Notes under the pieces: generated by a model | What the model was told of the DNA's origin: nothing | The model's database searches: none | The model's input: only the letters and a program-made list of their open reading frames with translations | Translations under genes and position numbers: made by a program | Assembly (NCBI RefSeq): GCF_021278965.1 | Contig: NZ_CP065589.1 | Location: 4,717,001-4,781,000, forward strand | Origin: Chryseobacterium capnotolerans | GTDB lineage: Bacteria; Bacteroidota; Bacteroidia; Flavobacteriales; Weeksellaceae | Reading direction: 5' to 3' | Length of the DNA stretch: 64,000 bases | In this document: piece by piece, positions 39,056 to 46,847 of the stretch | Layout of the letters: each line of letters opens with the position of its first letter | How positions within the stretch are numbered: the stretch's first letter is position 1

Positions 39056-40858
39056 TTAATTTTCTAATTTTTTCCAACTTGTCCATGTATTATCATTAAG
39101 TGCCTGCCTTGTCCACTTTACACCTAATGGGTCATACGGTAAAAAAGTCTGATAAACAACAGGTTTATTATTGTAATCTTCTAATCTTTCATTTCTGACT
39201 AATCCTTTTGTATTCCCAAGATAAGCTTCTGGAAAAACGCCTTCACTTTCAAATTCACTTTTGTGATACAAAATATTTGACGGTATCATAACAGCAGTAT
39301 CGTAATTATATGAATACCCTTGATTCATAATTGAATAGAAATCAATTTCAGGGATATTCCCAAGATATTCATTTCCTTCAATTATTGCATTTCTGAGATT
39401 ATCAACACTTGGATTAGTTAAAAGACACATACCAGGATTCGTTGAATTATAGAACTGATTATACTTTATGGTACCAATTGGTTTTGACACATTAAAAGTT
39501 ATTACATTGGTCGTAAAATTTTTAAAGATGCATTTTATAAAATCTATATATTTTCCGCCACCTACAAAAGAAAGACCCGCAGGGTTATTAACAGTATCAA
39601 ATTCACATTGTTCAAATAAAACTTTATATGCTCCACCATCACAAACTGACAGAGAATCATTATGAATATTTTTAAAAATAACGTTGGAGACCTTTACTCT
39701 GCAAGCAGCATTAAAATATATCGCTCTTTTGGCCTTTAAAACATTTGAGTTTTGAAATACTATACTATACACTCCATTATCATCCTTATCATCATTTGTT
39801 AATGGCTCATAATTACCATACACTGTTAATGGGGTATGAACGTCTTCAAATTTACAATTATCAATTTTAAAGCTTTGATAATTTAATCTTTCATTCTGTT
39901 GAAAATCAATAATAGATCTGTTTTTTGAAAAAATACAAATTGCTCCCATACCTCCTATATCATTAAAATAACAGTTAGTTATTAATCCATTAGTGGTAAT
40001 CGTTAAATTGGGATCGTCGGATTCTATATCTATTGCACCAGGCATTCCAACTTCAGTCGTTCTATAAAAATCACAGTTATCGATTATAAATCTATCACAA
40101 TGGTAAATTGAAATAGCTTGTCGATTAAATTTGTTATCCCCATCGAATTTACAGTTTTTTATAGTAACATTTTTATTATAGGCATTTCTATATCCATCCT
40201 GAAACAAGCCTCTACATATAGCAATTCCATCTCCAAAAAACCCTGTAAATGTACAGTTTTCAACAGTAAAATCACTTACTCCGTGTGCCGCAATGTGATG
40301 AGAAAGCTCATCAACTTTTGGCTCTTGTCCTGGCTCTGGTTCTGGGGGTTTAATATTCAATGTGAAAAAATTGAGCCCGCTAATTTTAATATTTTTTATT
40401 GAGTTTGAGTCGTCTGACTGATTAGATACACAAGCTTCAAAAGCAAAAATTCCATCTGCTGCATCTACAGAGGCTCTATGTTTTGTTAATCCTATTAGTG
40501 TCGAATTATTTCCTATAATCTCAATATTTGAGTAGGTTTTAGTCCTAAAATCAATATGATCAACGGCATAGCTGCCACTTGGTATTAATAATTTACCTCC
40601 ACCTATTGTACTTAAAAAATCTACCGATTTCTGAAATGATAGTGTGTCATTGGTTACAGAATCACCTACAGCACCAAACCATTTTACATTTACTGTATCT
40701 TTAATTAAAACCCTTCTATAAAATACATTGTTTATACTCTTGTATATAATATCATCACACATCGCAAGAGTAATGGGTACTCCATTATAAGTAACAGAAG
40801 ATTCTAAAAAGACTGTCCATTCACCCGTAAATGGATCGTTTTGTTCTATTGTATTCAT
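39056..40858 (-). CDS. Pectate-lyase-3/right-handed beta-helix protein
   Basis: A 600-residue protein. N-terminal short domain, then the Pectate_lyase_3 entry motif VKWFGAVGDSVTNDTLSFQKSVDFLSTIGGGKLLIPSGSYAVD (about 68-110), a long series of right-handed beta-helix coils (NIEIIGNNSTL, IKISGLNFF, FTVENCTFTGFFGDG, VTIKNCKFDG, FIIDNCDFY and others) and a C-terminal GVKWTRQALNDNTWTSWKKLEN, similar to phage tail-spike receptor-binding ends. No signal peptide or T9SS domain is seen, unlike secreted polysaccharide lyases of this group. A polysaccharide-binding spike or depolymerase is plausible; the substrate is unknown. Confidence 0.7.
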   Translation of the reverse strand: MNTIEQNDPFTGEWTVFLESSVTYNGVPITLAMCDDIIYKSINNVFYRRVLIKDTVNVKWFGAVGDSVTNDTLSFQKSVDFLSTIGGGKLLIPSGSYAVDHIDFRTKTYSNIEIIGNNSTLIGLTKHRASVDAADGIFAFEACVSNQSDDSNSIKNIKISGLNFFTLNIKPPEPEPGQEPKVDELSHHIAAHGVSDFTVENCTFTGFFGDGIAICRGLFQDGYRNAYNKNVTIKNCKFDGDNKFNRQAISIYHCDRFIIDNCDFYRTTEVGMPGAIDIESDDPNLTITTNGLITNCYFNDIGGMGAICIFSKNRSIIDFQQNERLNYQSFKIDNCKFEDVHTPLTVYGNYEPLTNDDKDDNGVYSIVFQNSNVLKAKRAIYFNAACRVKVSNVIFKNIHNDSLSVCDGGAYKVLFEQCEFDTVNNPAGLSFVGGGKYIDFIKCIFKNFTTNVITFNVSKPIGTIKYNQFYNSTNPGMCLLTNPSVDNLRNAIIEGNEYLGNIPEIDFYSIMNQGYSYNYDTAVMIPSNILYHKSEFESEGVFPEAYLGNTKGLVRNERLEDYNNKPVVYQTFLPYDPLGVKWTRQALNDNTWTSWKKLEN

Positions 40859-40962
40859 ATTTTGTTATTTTGTTATTACAAATATCAATACAGGCTACGA
40901 CAAAACTTGACGTATAAAAAGAGAACTTTAAGAAAAGCAGGTATTCAAAATCTTTTTAATTA

Positions 40963-41931
40963 TTAGTTATTACAATTGGCAACAAACAGAGATTTTCCAG
41001 ACTTCTTTACAGAGATCAACGGCTGCGAAGTACCTGTAATTCTGTCAAATTTCATCAATACATCATTATCATGGTAGTCTTCACTTTTATAGTTTAATTG
41101 CTTAGCGGGTACAGCAGGGTTTACATATACATTCCTTGTTTTGTCATATTTATAGTACTTCAGATCAATTTTCTCATTCATATCATCATTGGTATTATAA
41201 GCATTATTTACCAGCTTGTACTCTGTATCAAAAGCCATATTGAAAGATTGGTTCATAAATTCCAGTTCTTTTTCATTGGAAAATACTTCTTTTACAGTAG
41301 ATTTCTTAATAACTTCTTCTGAGCTTCCATTCATATCTGACAATCCTTTTTTTGAAATTTTAAAAACAAAATCATGGTGATACAGACTATCCTGCATATG
41401 CTGAACAATAAAATCATTATAATCACCCGTTGGAAAATTATACATCAATTTTGGGATATCCACTTCTAACCCATTTTCATAATTCTTCTCTTCCAACAAT
41501 GTAATGGCAGACAATTTTTCCTTGAAGATATAGACATTAGGATAGTTGAGACAATTGGCATCATCATTAAAAAGAAGCTGCATTGTATTGGGAAACTCCC
41601 CTACTACAATATTACTATTTCCGATACCATCTCCTGTAAAATTAACGCGCATTCCTGATTTTATATCAGGATTTTTGCGGGCATATACATAAAATTTGGC
41701 TTCAGGGTTTTTAGGCTTCACATAAAGAAGATCTTTTTCAATAGTCCATGTCCCTTTTATCAAAGTACCATAAGCTATGATCAGAAACGTTTTATTTTTA
41801 TTGATTACTAAAGCAGCGCCCTTTGTTTGATACACCCCATCAATATTTTCAGCATTTTTTTGAGCATACACGCATAGCGTACAGAATACCATCAAGGGTA
41901 AAAACAATTTATTAAAATTCAATTTCATCAT
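40963..41931 (-). CDS. Hypothetical secreted protein
   Basis: About 322 residues from the ATG at 41931, which is chosen because it gives a clean signal peptide (MMKLNFNKLFLPLMVFCTLCVYAQ); the open frame extends 28 codons further upstream with an unlikely N-terminus. The mature part opens with ENIDGVYQTKGAALVINKNKTFLIIAYGTLIKGTWTIEKDLLYVKPKN, a small beta-barrel lipocalin-like repeat seen in Bacteroidota hypothetical proteins. Function unknown. Monocistronic. Confidence 0.6.
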   Translation of the reverse strand: MMKLNFNKLFLPLMVFCTLCVYAQKNAENIDGVYQTKGAALVINKNKTFLIIAYGTLIKGTWTIEKDLLYVKPKNPEAKFYVYARKNPDIKSGMRVNFTGDGIGNSNIVVGEFPNTMQLLFNDDANCLNYPNVYIFKEKLSAITLLEEKNYENGLEVDIPKLMYNFPTGDYNDFIVQHMQDSLYHHDFVFKISKKGLSDMNGSSEEVIKKSTVKEVFSNEKELEFMNQSFNMAFDTEYKLVNNAYNTNDDMNEKIDLKYYKYDKTRNVYVNPAVPAKQLNYKSEDYHDNDVLMKFDRITGTSQPLISVKKSGKSLFVANCNN

Positions 41932-42402
41932 TAAATATTTTGATAAATATCGCAAAAAACAGGAAAGAAACCTAGTCAATATTAATACTTTAGAATAAAT
42001 ATGGAGCCTTTTCATTATTGAATAATCAATAAAAAAGGAATATTGAATATTTTACAGGTCAGATCTAAAACACTTTTTATTATCTGACAGCCTGCACCTC
42101 ATTAAAAAATCCAGACAAAATCAAGTGGAAATAGCCAGAACATAGAGTCAGTAAATATAACGCCGGAATATTCCCATCATAAATTTACTACGCTTTACGA
42201 TTCATTGACTTTACAAACCGCTCTTTAACTTCCTCTATCACTTAATTCTTTTAAATAATAAACCCTTTATCCCTCTATTTAATCGATGAACGCCTTTAAC
42301 GGTTTTTTTTTAATTTTCATCTGATAAAACATCCATCTCGTCGAAAATAATTCTTTTCTCTTTCTGTGCTTTATAATTTTGAGGCATAGAAATCAGAAAA
42401 TA
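41932..42402. other. Intergenic region between divergent genes
   Basis: About 470 bp of non-coding sequence upstream of the receptor gene of the peptide cluster. The only feature recognised is the -7-like element listed at 42374. No hairpin or RNA gene could be supported. Confidence 0.45.
42374..42381 (+). promoter_or_regulatory. Candidate -7 element of the peptide cluster
   Basis: TAATTTTG matches the Bacteroidota -7 consensus TAnnTTTG and lies 21 bp before the receptor ATG. No convincing -33 partner was seen. Confidence 0.4.
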
Positions 42403-44766
42403 ATGAAAAAATCAAGTTTCCTGTGTATCGCACTTCTTAGTGCAACAGCAATAAATGCACAGAATATGCTTAATGGTAAAGTGACCGATACAAGAGGGCA
42501 ATCCGTTCCTTTTGCGTTAGTAAAAATATATTCTTCTGATAGTAAGACCAATGTTATTGCAGAAAAGATTACTGATGAGAATGGAGCTTTCAGCACACAA
42601 GGACTTAATCACGGAACTTATAATGTGATTACCTCTGCAAGTGGATATACTAATTCTTCTAAGGAATTTTTATTGAATAATGCTTCACAAAACATTTCTA
42701 TAGCCATAGAAAAAGAAAAAGTATCCGGAATTAAGGAAGTAGTTTTGGTTGTTAATAAGAAGAAAACTTTTGAAAGAAAAATAGACCGTTTTGTATTCAA
42801 TACAGAGAATTCTATTGCATCAAAAGGGGTAGACGGATTAGATGTATTAGCAGCAACTCCAATGGTAAAAGCGGATGACGAAGGAAATATAGAAATTATA
42901 GGTAAAAGTGCAGTTTCTATTATGATTAATGACAGACCTGTAAATCTTTCCGGAAAAGAACTTGTTTCTTACCTGAAGACCATCCGATCTGAAAATATTG
43001 AGAGAATTGAAGTCATTACTACTCCACCTGCAAAATATGAAGCTCAGGGAAACAGTGGAATCATCAATATTGTTTTGAAACAGAATTCAAGCATGGGCTT
43101 CAGTGGAAATATCTCCACCAGCTATCTGAGAAGATCCAGAAATGGTTATTCCAATAATGGTTCATTGAATTATCAGTCTAAAAAGGTCAATACCTCTTTA
43201 AGAGTGTCCCAATTCGACAATGAAAAGACAACCACTGAGGACCTATCTATTTATGCAGGGAATATTTTGAAAACGCAAAACAACCGACTGGATAAAACTA
43301 AAGGATACAATATCAATTATAGTATTGACTATAAAATCAATGATAAAACATCTATTGGAGCTATCTACAATTTCTCAGACACGGACACTGATGGTGATTC
43401 CAAAAATTTATCAAAATATTATCAAGGAAATACTCTTGATTCTACCGTAATTTCAAACTCTTATAATATAAGTAAGACAAAAAACAATCAGTTGAATATT
43501 TATTTTGAGAGAAAATTAGACAGCTTAGGCAAAAAATTATATTTGGGCGGAAATCTTTTTGATAGTCGAAACGATAATCCTTTTTCCTTAGCATCTGAAT
43601 CTAATGCCAACAGTATAAATTATCAGATCAATTCAAACTATAGATACAAAATCTATTCTGGTCAAGTGGATTTATACCTCCCTTTCAAATCATTTGTTGG
43701 AGAAATTGGTGGAAAGTATACCCATTTTAACACCAATACCGGGCTAGATTTCTTTATTAATAATAATGATATACCAATGTATGACAACAATAGAAGTAAT
43801 TTTTTTGATTATAACGAAGATAATTGGGCATCTTATATAACATTTTCTAAGTCATTCACAGAAAAACTGGAGGGTAAAGCCGGCCTTAGATATGAATATA
43901 CTGTTCTGAATGGAGTGGCCCGCAACAGCACTGAGGTAGACAACACCTATGGAAAGTGGTTCCCAAGTGTTTATCTTACTTATAAAGCAAATAAAAAGAA
44001 TATACTTACCCTAAGCTATTCTAAAAGAATTACACGTCCTAGTGCAAGAGCGCTAAACCCGACCACTATTTATTTGGATCCGTATGCTTATGTAATTGGA
44101 AACCCTTACCTAAAGCCATCTTTCAGTAATAACTTTGAACTTGGATACATCTTTAACAATAAGTTATCTGTAACGGCATATTATCAAATGAGTACTGATA
44201 ATTTCGGGCAGGTAGTTGACCTTGAAGGAACCAACCGGGTTGTAAAATATCTCAATAATTATGATGAAAATAGTTTAGGAATCAATGCAACCTATTCCAA
44301 CACATTTTTCAAAAGATGGGATATGTATGCTTCTGTAAATTATGCCTATATAGAATCCAAGGGAATTATTGACCAGGTAAAAGGATTGAGTTCAAACTCT
44401 TTATATTATTCTGTGAACAATACCGTTCACCTGAATTCAAGTAAGACGTTTTCTTTTCTTTTAAACTTCCTGAATTTTTTACCTCACACCAAAGGAAACT
44501 TTGATTTTGAAAACATATACAATCTTTCATCAGGGCTTAGAGTTTCTCTTTTTGAAAAGAAATTACAAGTAAACATGACCATCCAGGACATCTTAAAAGG
44601 AATGAAATTCAGAGGAAAGGCTCATTACACCAATTACTATACGTATTCTGATAATTATTATGATGCAAGAACCTTTAACATCAGTGTTACTTATCAATTT
44701 GGAAACAGTAAAGTAAAAGGAAACAACAAGCAAATAAAACTGGAAGAAGTAGACCGAACAAATTAA
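42403..44766 (+). CDS. TonB-receptor-like outer-membrane beta-barrel protein
   Basis: About 787 residues from the ATG at 42403, which begins the signal peptide (MKKSSFLCIALLSATAINAQ). Domains in order: carboxypeptidase-regulatory-like beta-sandwich (NMLNGKVTDTRGQSVPFALVKIY), a plug-like domain (ASKGVDGLDVLAATPMVKADDEGNIEIIGKSAVSIMINDRPVN ... ENIERIEVITTPPAKYEAQGNSGIINIVLK), and a C-terminal barrel of the OMP_b-brl_3 type. No TonB box was identified. It is the first gene on the strand of the peptide array, ending 24 bp before the first mini-gene. It probably imports or exports the peptide product, or recognises it; a role in immunity or uptake is inference from position. Confidence 0.82.
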   Translation: MKKSSFLCIALLSATAINAQNMLNGKVTDTRGQSVPFALVKIYSSDSKTNVIAEKITDENGAFSTQGLNHGTYNVITSASGYTNSSKEFLLNNASQNISIAIEKEKVSGIKEVVLVVNKKKTFERKIDRFVFNTENSIASKGVDGLDVLAATPMVKADDEGNIEIIGKSAVSIMINDRPVNLSGKELVSYLKTIRSENIERIEVITTPPAKYEAQGNSGIINIVLKQNSSMGFSGNISTSYLRRSRNGYSNNGSLNYQSKKVNTSLRVSQFDNEKTTTEDLSIYAGNILKTQNNRLDKTKGYNINYSIDYKINDKTSIGAIYNFSDTDTDGDSKNLSKYYQGNTLDSTVISNSYNISKTKNNQLNIYFERKLDSLGKKLYLGGNLFDSRNDNPFSLASESNANSINYQINSNYRYKIYSGQVDLYLPFKSFVGEIGGKYTHFNTNTGLDFFINNNDIPMYDNNRSNFFDYNEDNWASYITFSKSFTEKLEGKAGLRYEYTVLNGVARNSTEVDNTYGKWFPSVYLTYKANKKNILTLSYSKRITRPSARALNPTTIYLDPYAYVIGNPYLKPSFSNNFELGYIFNNKLSVTAYYQMSTDNFGQVVDLEGTNRVVKYLNNYDENSLGINATYSNTFFKRWDMYASVNYAYIESKGIIDQVKGLSSNSLYYSVNNTVHLNSSKTFSFLLNFLNFLPHTKGNFDFENIYNLSSGLRVSLFEKKLQVNMTIQDILKGMKFRGKAHYTNYYTYSDNYYDARTFNISVTYQFGNSKVKGNNKQIKLEEVDRTN

Positions 44767-44790
44767 TATTAACCATAAATACTTTAAGAA

Positions 44791-44853
44791 ATGACTCAAG
44801 TAGATAAACCTATCGACAACGATTTCTTCGATTTCAACCTTATCTGTGGATAA
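44791..44853 (+). CDS. Precursor peptide unit 1 (Gly form)
   Basis: Encodes MTQVDKPIDNDFFDFNLICG (20 residues). It is the reference Gly form, directly downstream of the receptor gene, with a single Cys at position 19 and an acidic Phe-rich centre (DNDFFDFN). Probable substrate of the SagB-like enzyme; no known family. Confidence 0.88.
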   Translation: MTQVDKPIDNDFFDFNLICG

Positions 44854-44909
44854 TCAACACGAAGCAAAGGAACTTTTAAAACAATTATTAACCTCTAATA
44901 CTTTAAGAA

Positions 44910-44972
44910 ATGACTCAAGTAGATAAACCTATCGACAACGATTTCTTCGATTTCAACCTTATCTGTAAATAA
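44910..44972 (+). CDS. Precursor peptide unit 2 (Lys form)
   Basis: Same first 19 residues as unit 1, ending Cys-Lys (TGT AAA TAA). Reference Lys form with the Lys-type spacer. Confidence 0.88.
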   Translation: MTQVDKPIDNDFFDFNLICK

Positions 44973-45028
44973 TTACAACAGAACAAAGGAATTTTTAAAA
45001 CAATTATTAACCTCTAATACTTTAAGAA

Positions 45029-45091
45029 ATGACTCAAGTAGATAAACCTATCGACAACGATTTCTTCGATTTCAACCTTATCTGTGGATAA
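45029..45091 (+). CDS. Precursor peptide unit 3 (Gly form)
   Basis: Identical in coding sequence to unit 1, including the Gly-type spacer that follows. Confidence 0.87.
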   Translation: MTQVDKPIDNDFFDFNLICG

Positions 45092-45147
45092 TCAACACGA
45101 AGCAAAGGAACTTTTAAAACAATTATTAACCTCTAATACTTTAAGAA

Positions 45148-45210
45148 ATGACTCAAGTAGATAAACCTATCGACAACGATTTCTTCGATTTCAACCTTAT
45201 CTGTAAATAA
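45148..45210 (+). CDS. Precursor peptide unit 4 (Lys form)
   Basis: Identical in coding sequence to unit 2; units 3-4 repeat the 1-2 dimer. Confidence 0.87.
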   Translation: MTQVDKPIDNDFFDFNLICK

Positions 45211-45266
45211 TTACAACAGAACAAAGGAATTTTTAAAACAATTATTAACCTCTAATACTTTAAGAA

Positions 45267-45329
45267 ATGACTCAAGTAGATAAACCTATCGACAACGATT
45301 TCTTCGACTTCAACCTTATCTGTGGATAA
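45267..45329 (+). CDS. Precursor peptide unit 5 (Gly form)
   Basis: Gly form with one silent change, GAT to GAC at Asp14; units 11 and 13 share it. Confidence 0.87.
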   Translation: MTQVDKPIDNDFFDFNLICG

Positions 45330-45385
45330 TCAACACGAAGCAAAGGAACTTTTAAAAAAATTATTAACCTCTAATACTTTAAGAA

Positions 45386-45448
45386 ATGACTCAAGTAGAT
45401 AAACCTATCGACAACGATTTCTTCGATTTCAACCTTATCTGTAAATAA
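45386..45448 (+). CDS. Precursor peptide unit 6 (Lys form)
   Basis: Lys form; its following spacer reads GGAACTTTT (usually Gly-type) after a Lys-type opening, a sign of recombination between unit types. Confidence 0.87.
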   Translation: MTQVDKPIDNDFFDFNLICK

Positions 45449-45504
45449 TTACAACAGAACAAAGGAACTTTTAAAACAATTATTAACCTCTAATACTTTA
45501 AGAA

Positions 45505-45567
45505 ATGACTCAAGTAGACAAACCTATCGACAACGATTTCTTCGATTTCAACCTTATCTGTAAATAA
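45505..45567 (+). CDS. Precursor peptide unit 7 (Lys form)
   Basis: Lys form with a silent GAT to GAC change at Asp5; breaks the strict G-K alternation. Confidence 0.87.
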   Translation: MTQVDKPIDNDFFDFNLICK

Positions 45568-45623
45568 TTACAACAGAACAAAGGAATTTTTAAAATAATT
45601 ATTAACCTCTAATACTTTAAGAA

Positions 45624-45686
45624 ATGACTCAAGTAGATAAACCTATCGACAACGATTTCTTCGATTTCAACCTTATCTGTGGATAA
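45624..45686 (+). CDS. Precursor peptide unit 8 (Gly form)
   Basis: Gly form, coding sequence as unit 1. The spacer before it carries AAAATAATT in place of AAAACAATT. Confidence 0.87.
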   Translation: MTQVDKPIDNDFFDFNLICG

Positions 45687-45742
45687 TCAACACGAAGCAA
45701 AGGAACTTTTAAAACAATTATTAACCTCTAATACTTTAAGAA

Positions 45743-45805
45743 ATGACTCAAGTAGATAAACCTATCGACAACGATTTCTTCGATTTCAACCTTATCTGTA
45801 AATAA
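45743..45805 (+). CDS. Precursor peptide unit 9 (Lys form)
   Basis: Lys form, coding sequence as unit 2. Confidence 0.87.
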   Translation: MTQVDKPIDNDFFDFNLICK

Positions 45806-45861
45806 TTACAACAGAACAAAGGAATTTTTAAAACAATTATTAACCTCTAATACTTTAAGAA

Positions 45862-45924
45862 ATGACTCAAGTAGATAAACCTATCGACAACGATTTCTTC
45901 GATTTCAACCTTATCTGTGGATAA
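45862..45924 (+). CDS. Precursor peptide unit 10 (Gly form)
   Basis: Gly form, coding sequence as unit 1; first of two adjacent Gly units. Confidence 0.87.
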   Translation: MTQVDKPIDNDFFDFNLICG

Positions 45925-45980
45925 TCAACACGAAGCAAAGGAACTTTTAAAACAATTATTAACCTCTAATACTTTAAGAA

Positions 45981-46043
45981 ATGACTCAAGTAGATAAACC
46001 TATCGACAACGATTTCTTCGACTTCAACCTTATCTGTGGATAA
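45981..46043 (+). CDS. Precursor peptide unit 11 (Gly form)
   Basis: Gly form with the silent GAC at Asp14. Confidence 0.87.
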   Translation: MTQVDKPIDNDFFDFNLICG

Positions 46044-46099
46044 TCAACACGAAGCAAAGGAACTTTTAAAACAATTATTAACCTCTAATACTTTAAGAA

Positions 46100-46162
46100 A
46101 TGACTCAAGTAGATAAACCTATCGACAACGATTTCTTCGATTTCAACCTTATCTGTAAATAA
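46100..46162 (+). CDS. Precursor peptide unit 12 (Lys form)
   Basis: Lys form, coding sequence as unit 2. Confidence 0.87.
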   Translation: MTQVDKPIDNDFFDFNLICK

Positions 46163-46218
46163 TTACAACAGAACAAAGGAATTTTTAAAACAATTATTAA
46201 CCTCTAATACTTTAAGAA

Positions 46219-46281
46219 ATGACTCAAGTAGATAAACCTATCGACAACGATTTCTTCGACTTCAACCTTATCTGTGGATAA
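46219..46281 (+). CDS. Precursor peptide unit 13 (Gly form)
   Basis: Gly form with the silent GAC at Asp14. Confidence 0.87.
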   Translation: MTQVDKPIDNDFFDFNLICG

Positions 46282-46337
46282 TCAACACGAAGCAAAGGAA
46301 CTTTTAAAACAATTATTAACCTCTAATACTTTAAGAA

Positions 46338-46400
46338 ATGACTCAAGTAGATAAACCTATCGACAACGATTTCTTCGATTTCAACCTTATCTGTGGATAA
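46338..46400 (+). CDS. Precursor peptide unit 14 (Gly form)
   Basis: Gly form followed by a mosaic spacer (Gly-type opening, Lys-type GGAATTTTT). Confidence 0.87.
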   Translation: MTQVDKPIDNDFFDFNLICG

Positions 46401-46456
46401 TCAACACGAAGCAAAGGAATTTTTAAAACAATTATTAACCTCTAATACTTTAAGAA

Positions 46457-46519
46457 ATGACTCAAGTAGATAAACCTATCGACAACGATTTCTTCGATTT
46501 CAACCTTATCTGTAAATAA
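46457..46519 (+). CDS. Precursor peptide unit 15 (Lys form)
   Basis: Lys form; its downstream spacer diverges (TTATTAAACTCAAAAACTTAAAAC), marking the end of the homogenised part of the array. Confidence 0.87.
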   Translation: MTQVDKPIDNDFFDFNLICK

Positions 46520-46574
46520 TTACAACAGAACAAAGGAACTTTTAAAACAATTATTAAACTCAAAAACTTAAAAC

Positions 46575-46637
46575 ATGACTCAAGTAGACAAACCTATCGA
46601 CAACGATTTTTTTGATTTCAATCTTATCTGTGGATAA
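46575..46637 (+). CDS. Precursor peptide unit 16 (Gly form, diverged DNA)
   Basis: Same 20-residue Gly peptide but with several silent changes (GAC at Asp5, TTT TTT at Phe12-13, AAT at Asn16). The protein is conserved while the DNA has drifted, which indicates selection on the peptide. Probably the older founder end of the array. Confidence 0.87.
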   Translation: MTQVDKPIDNDFFDFNLICG

Positions 46638-46693
46638 TTACAGTGAAAAATTAACTGAACTAAATTAAATACTAAAATCAAAAAAATTTAACA

Positions 46694-46780
46694 ATGACTA
46701 AAATAGAAAATCCTATTAATCACGATTTTTTCGATATTAACGTGATGTGTACTTACTTACCAGATTATCCTCAACAATAA
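46694..46780 (+). CDS. Variant precursor peptide with C-terminal extension (28 residues)
   Basis: Encodes MTKIENPINHDFFDINVMCT followed by YLPDYPQQ. It aligns with the array peptide at MT, PI, DFFD, N and the Cys at position 19, then has nine residues after the Cys. The alignment defines the conserved features of the family: MTxxxxPIxxDFFDxNxxC. It could be a second product or the ancestral precursor with a natural follower. Confidence 0.8.
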   Translation: MTKIENPINHDFFDINVMCTYLPDYPQQ

Positions 46781-46787
46781 CACCAAC

Positions 46788-46827
46788 AGAAGGAGTGATT
46801 TTTCACTCATGATTAATCACTCCTTCT
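46788..46827 (+). terminator. Stem-loop between precursor array and sagB-like gene
   Basis: Perfect 13-bp stem AGAAGGAGTGATT/AATCACTCCTTCT with a 14-nt loop, followed by TTAATAAAAAC. Likely an attenuator, partial terminator or RNA-stabilising hairpin that lets precursor mRNA exceed enzyme mRNA. It also rules out the upstream ATG at 46809 as the start of the oxidoreductase. Confidence 0.7.
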
Positions 46828-46847
46828 TTAATAAAAACTTTAATACT

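Larger units (their letters stand above)
44767..46637 (+). repeat. Tandem array of 16 precursor-peptide mini-genes, 119-bp period
   Basis: Sixteen repeats. Each has a 63-bp open frame with its own ATG and TAA plus a 56-bp spacer ending CTCTAATACTTTAAGAA just before the next ATG. Starts from 44791 to 46457 are spaced exactly 119 bp (14 intervals); the last is at 118. All encode MTQVDKPIDNDFFDFNLIC plus a final Gly (9 units) or Lys (7 units), in order G K G K G K K G K G G K G G K G. The G and K units also have distinct spacers (TCAACACGAAGC against TTACAACAGAAC), so a 238-bp G-K dimer is the higher-order unit. It is not CRISPR: repeats are not separated by unique spacers and the conserved part is coding. 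Confidence 0.95.

Noticed and set aside
44767..46637. CRISPR-like array
   Set aside because: The repeat unit is 119 bp, the conserved part is a coding frame with ATG and TAA, spacers are near-identical rather than unique, and no cas genes are nearby.
44767..46780. One large repetitive protein broken by stop codons
   Set aside because: The 119-bp period is not a multiple of three, so units are in different frames, and each has its own start and stop; frameshift error cannot explain 16 exact repeats.
46809..46847. Upstream start for the SagB-like gene
   Set aside because: It lies inside the 13-bp hairpin; the ATG at 46848 gives a normal N-terminus.
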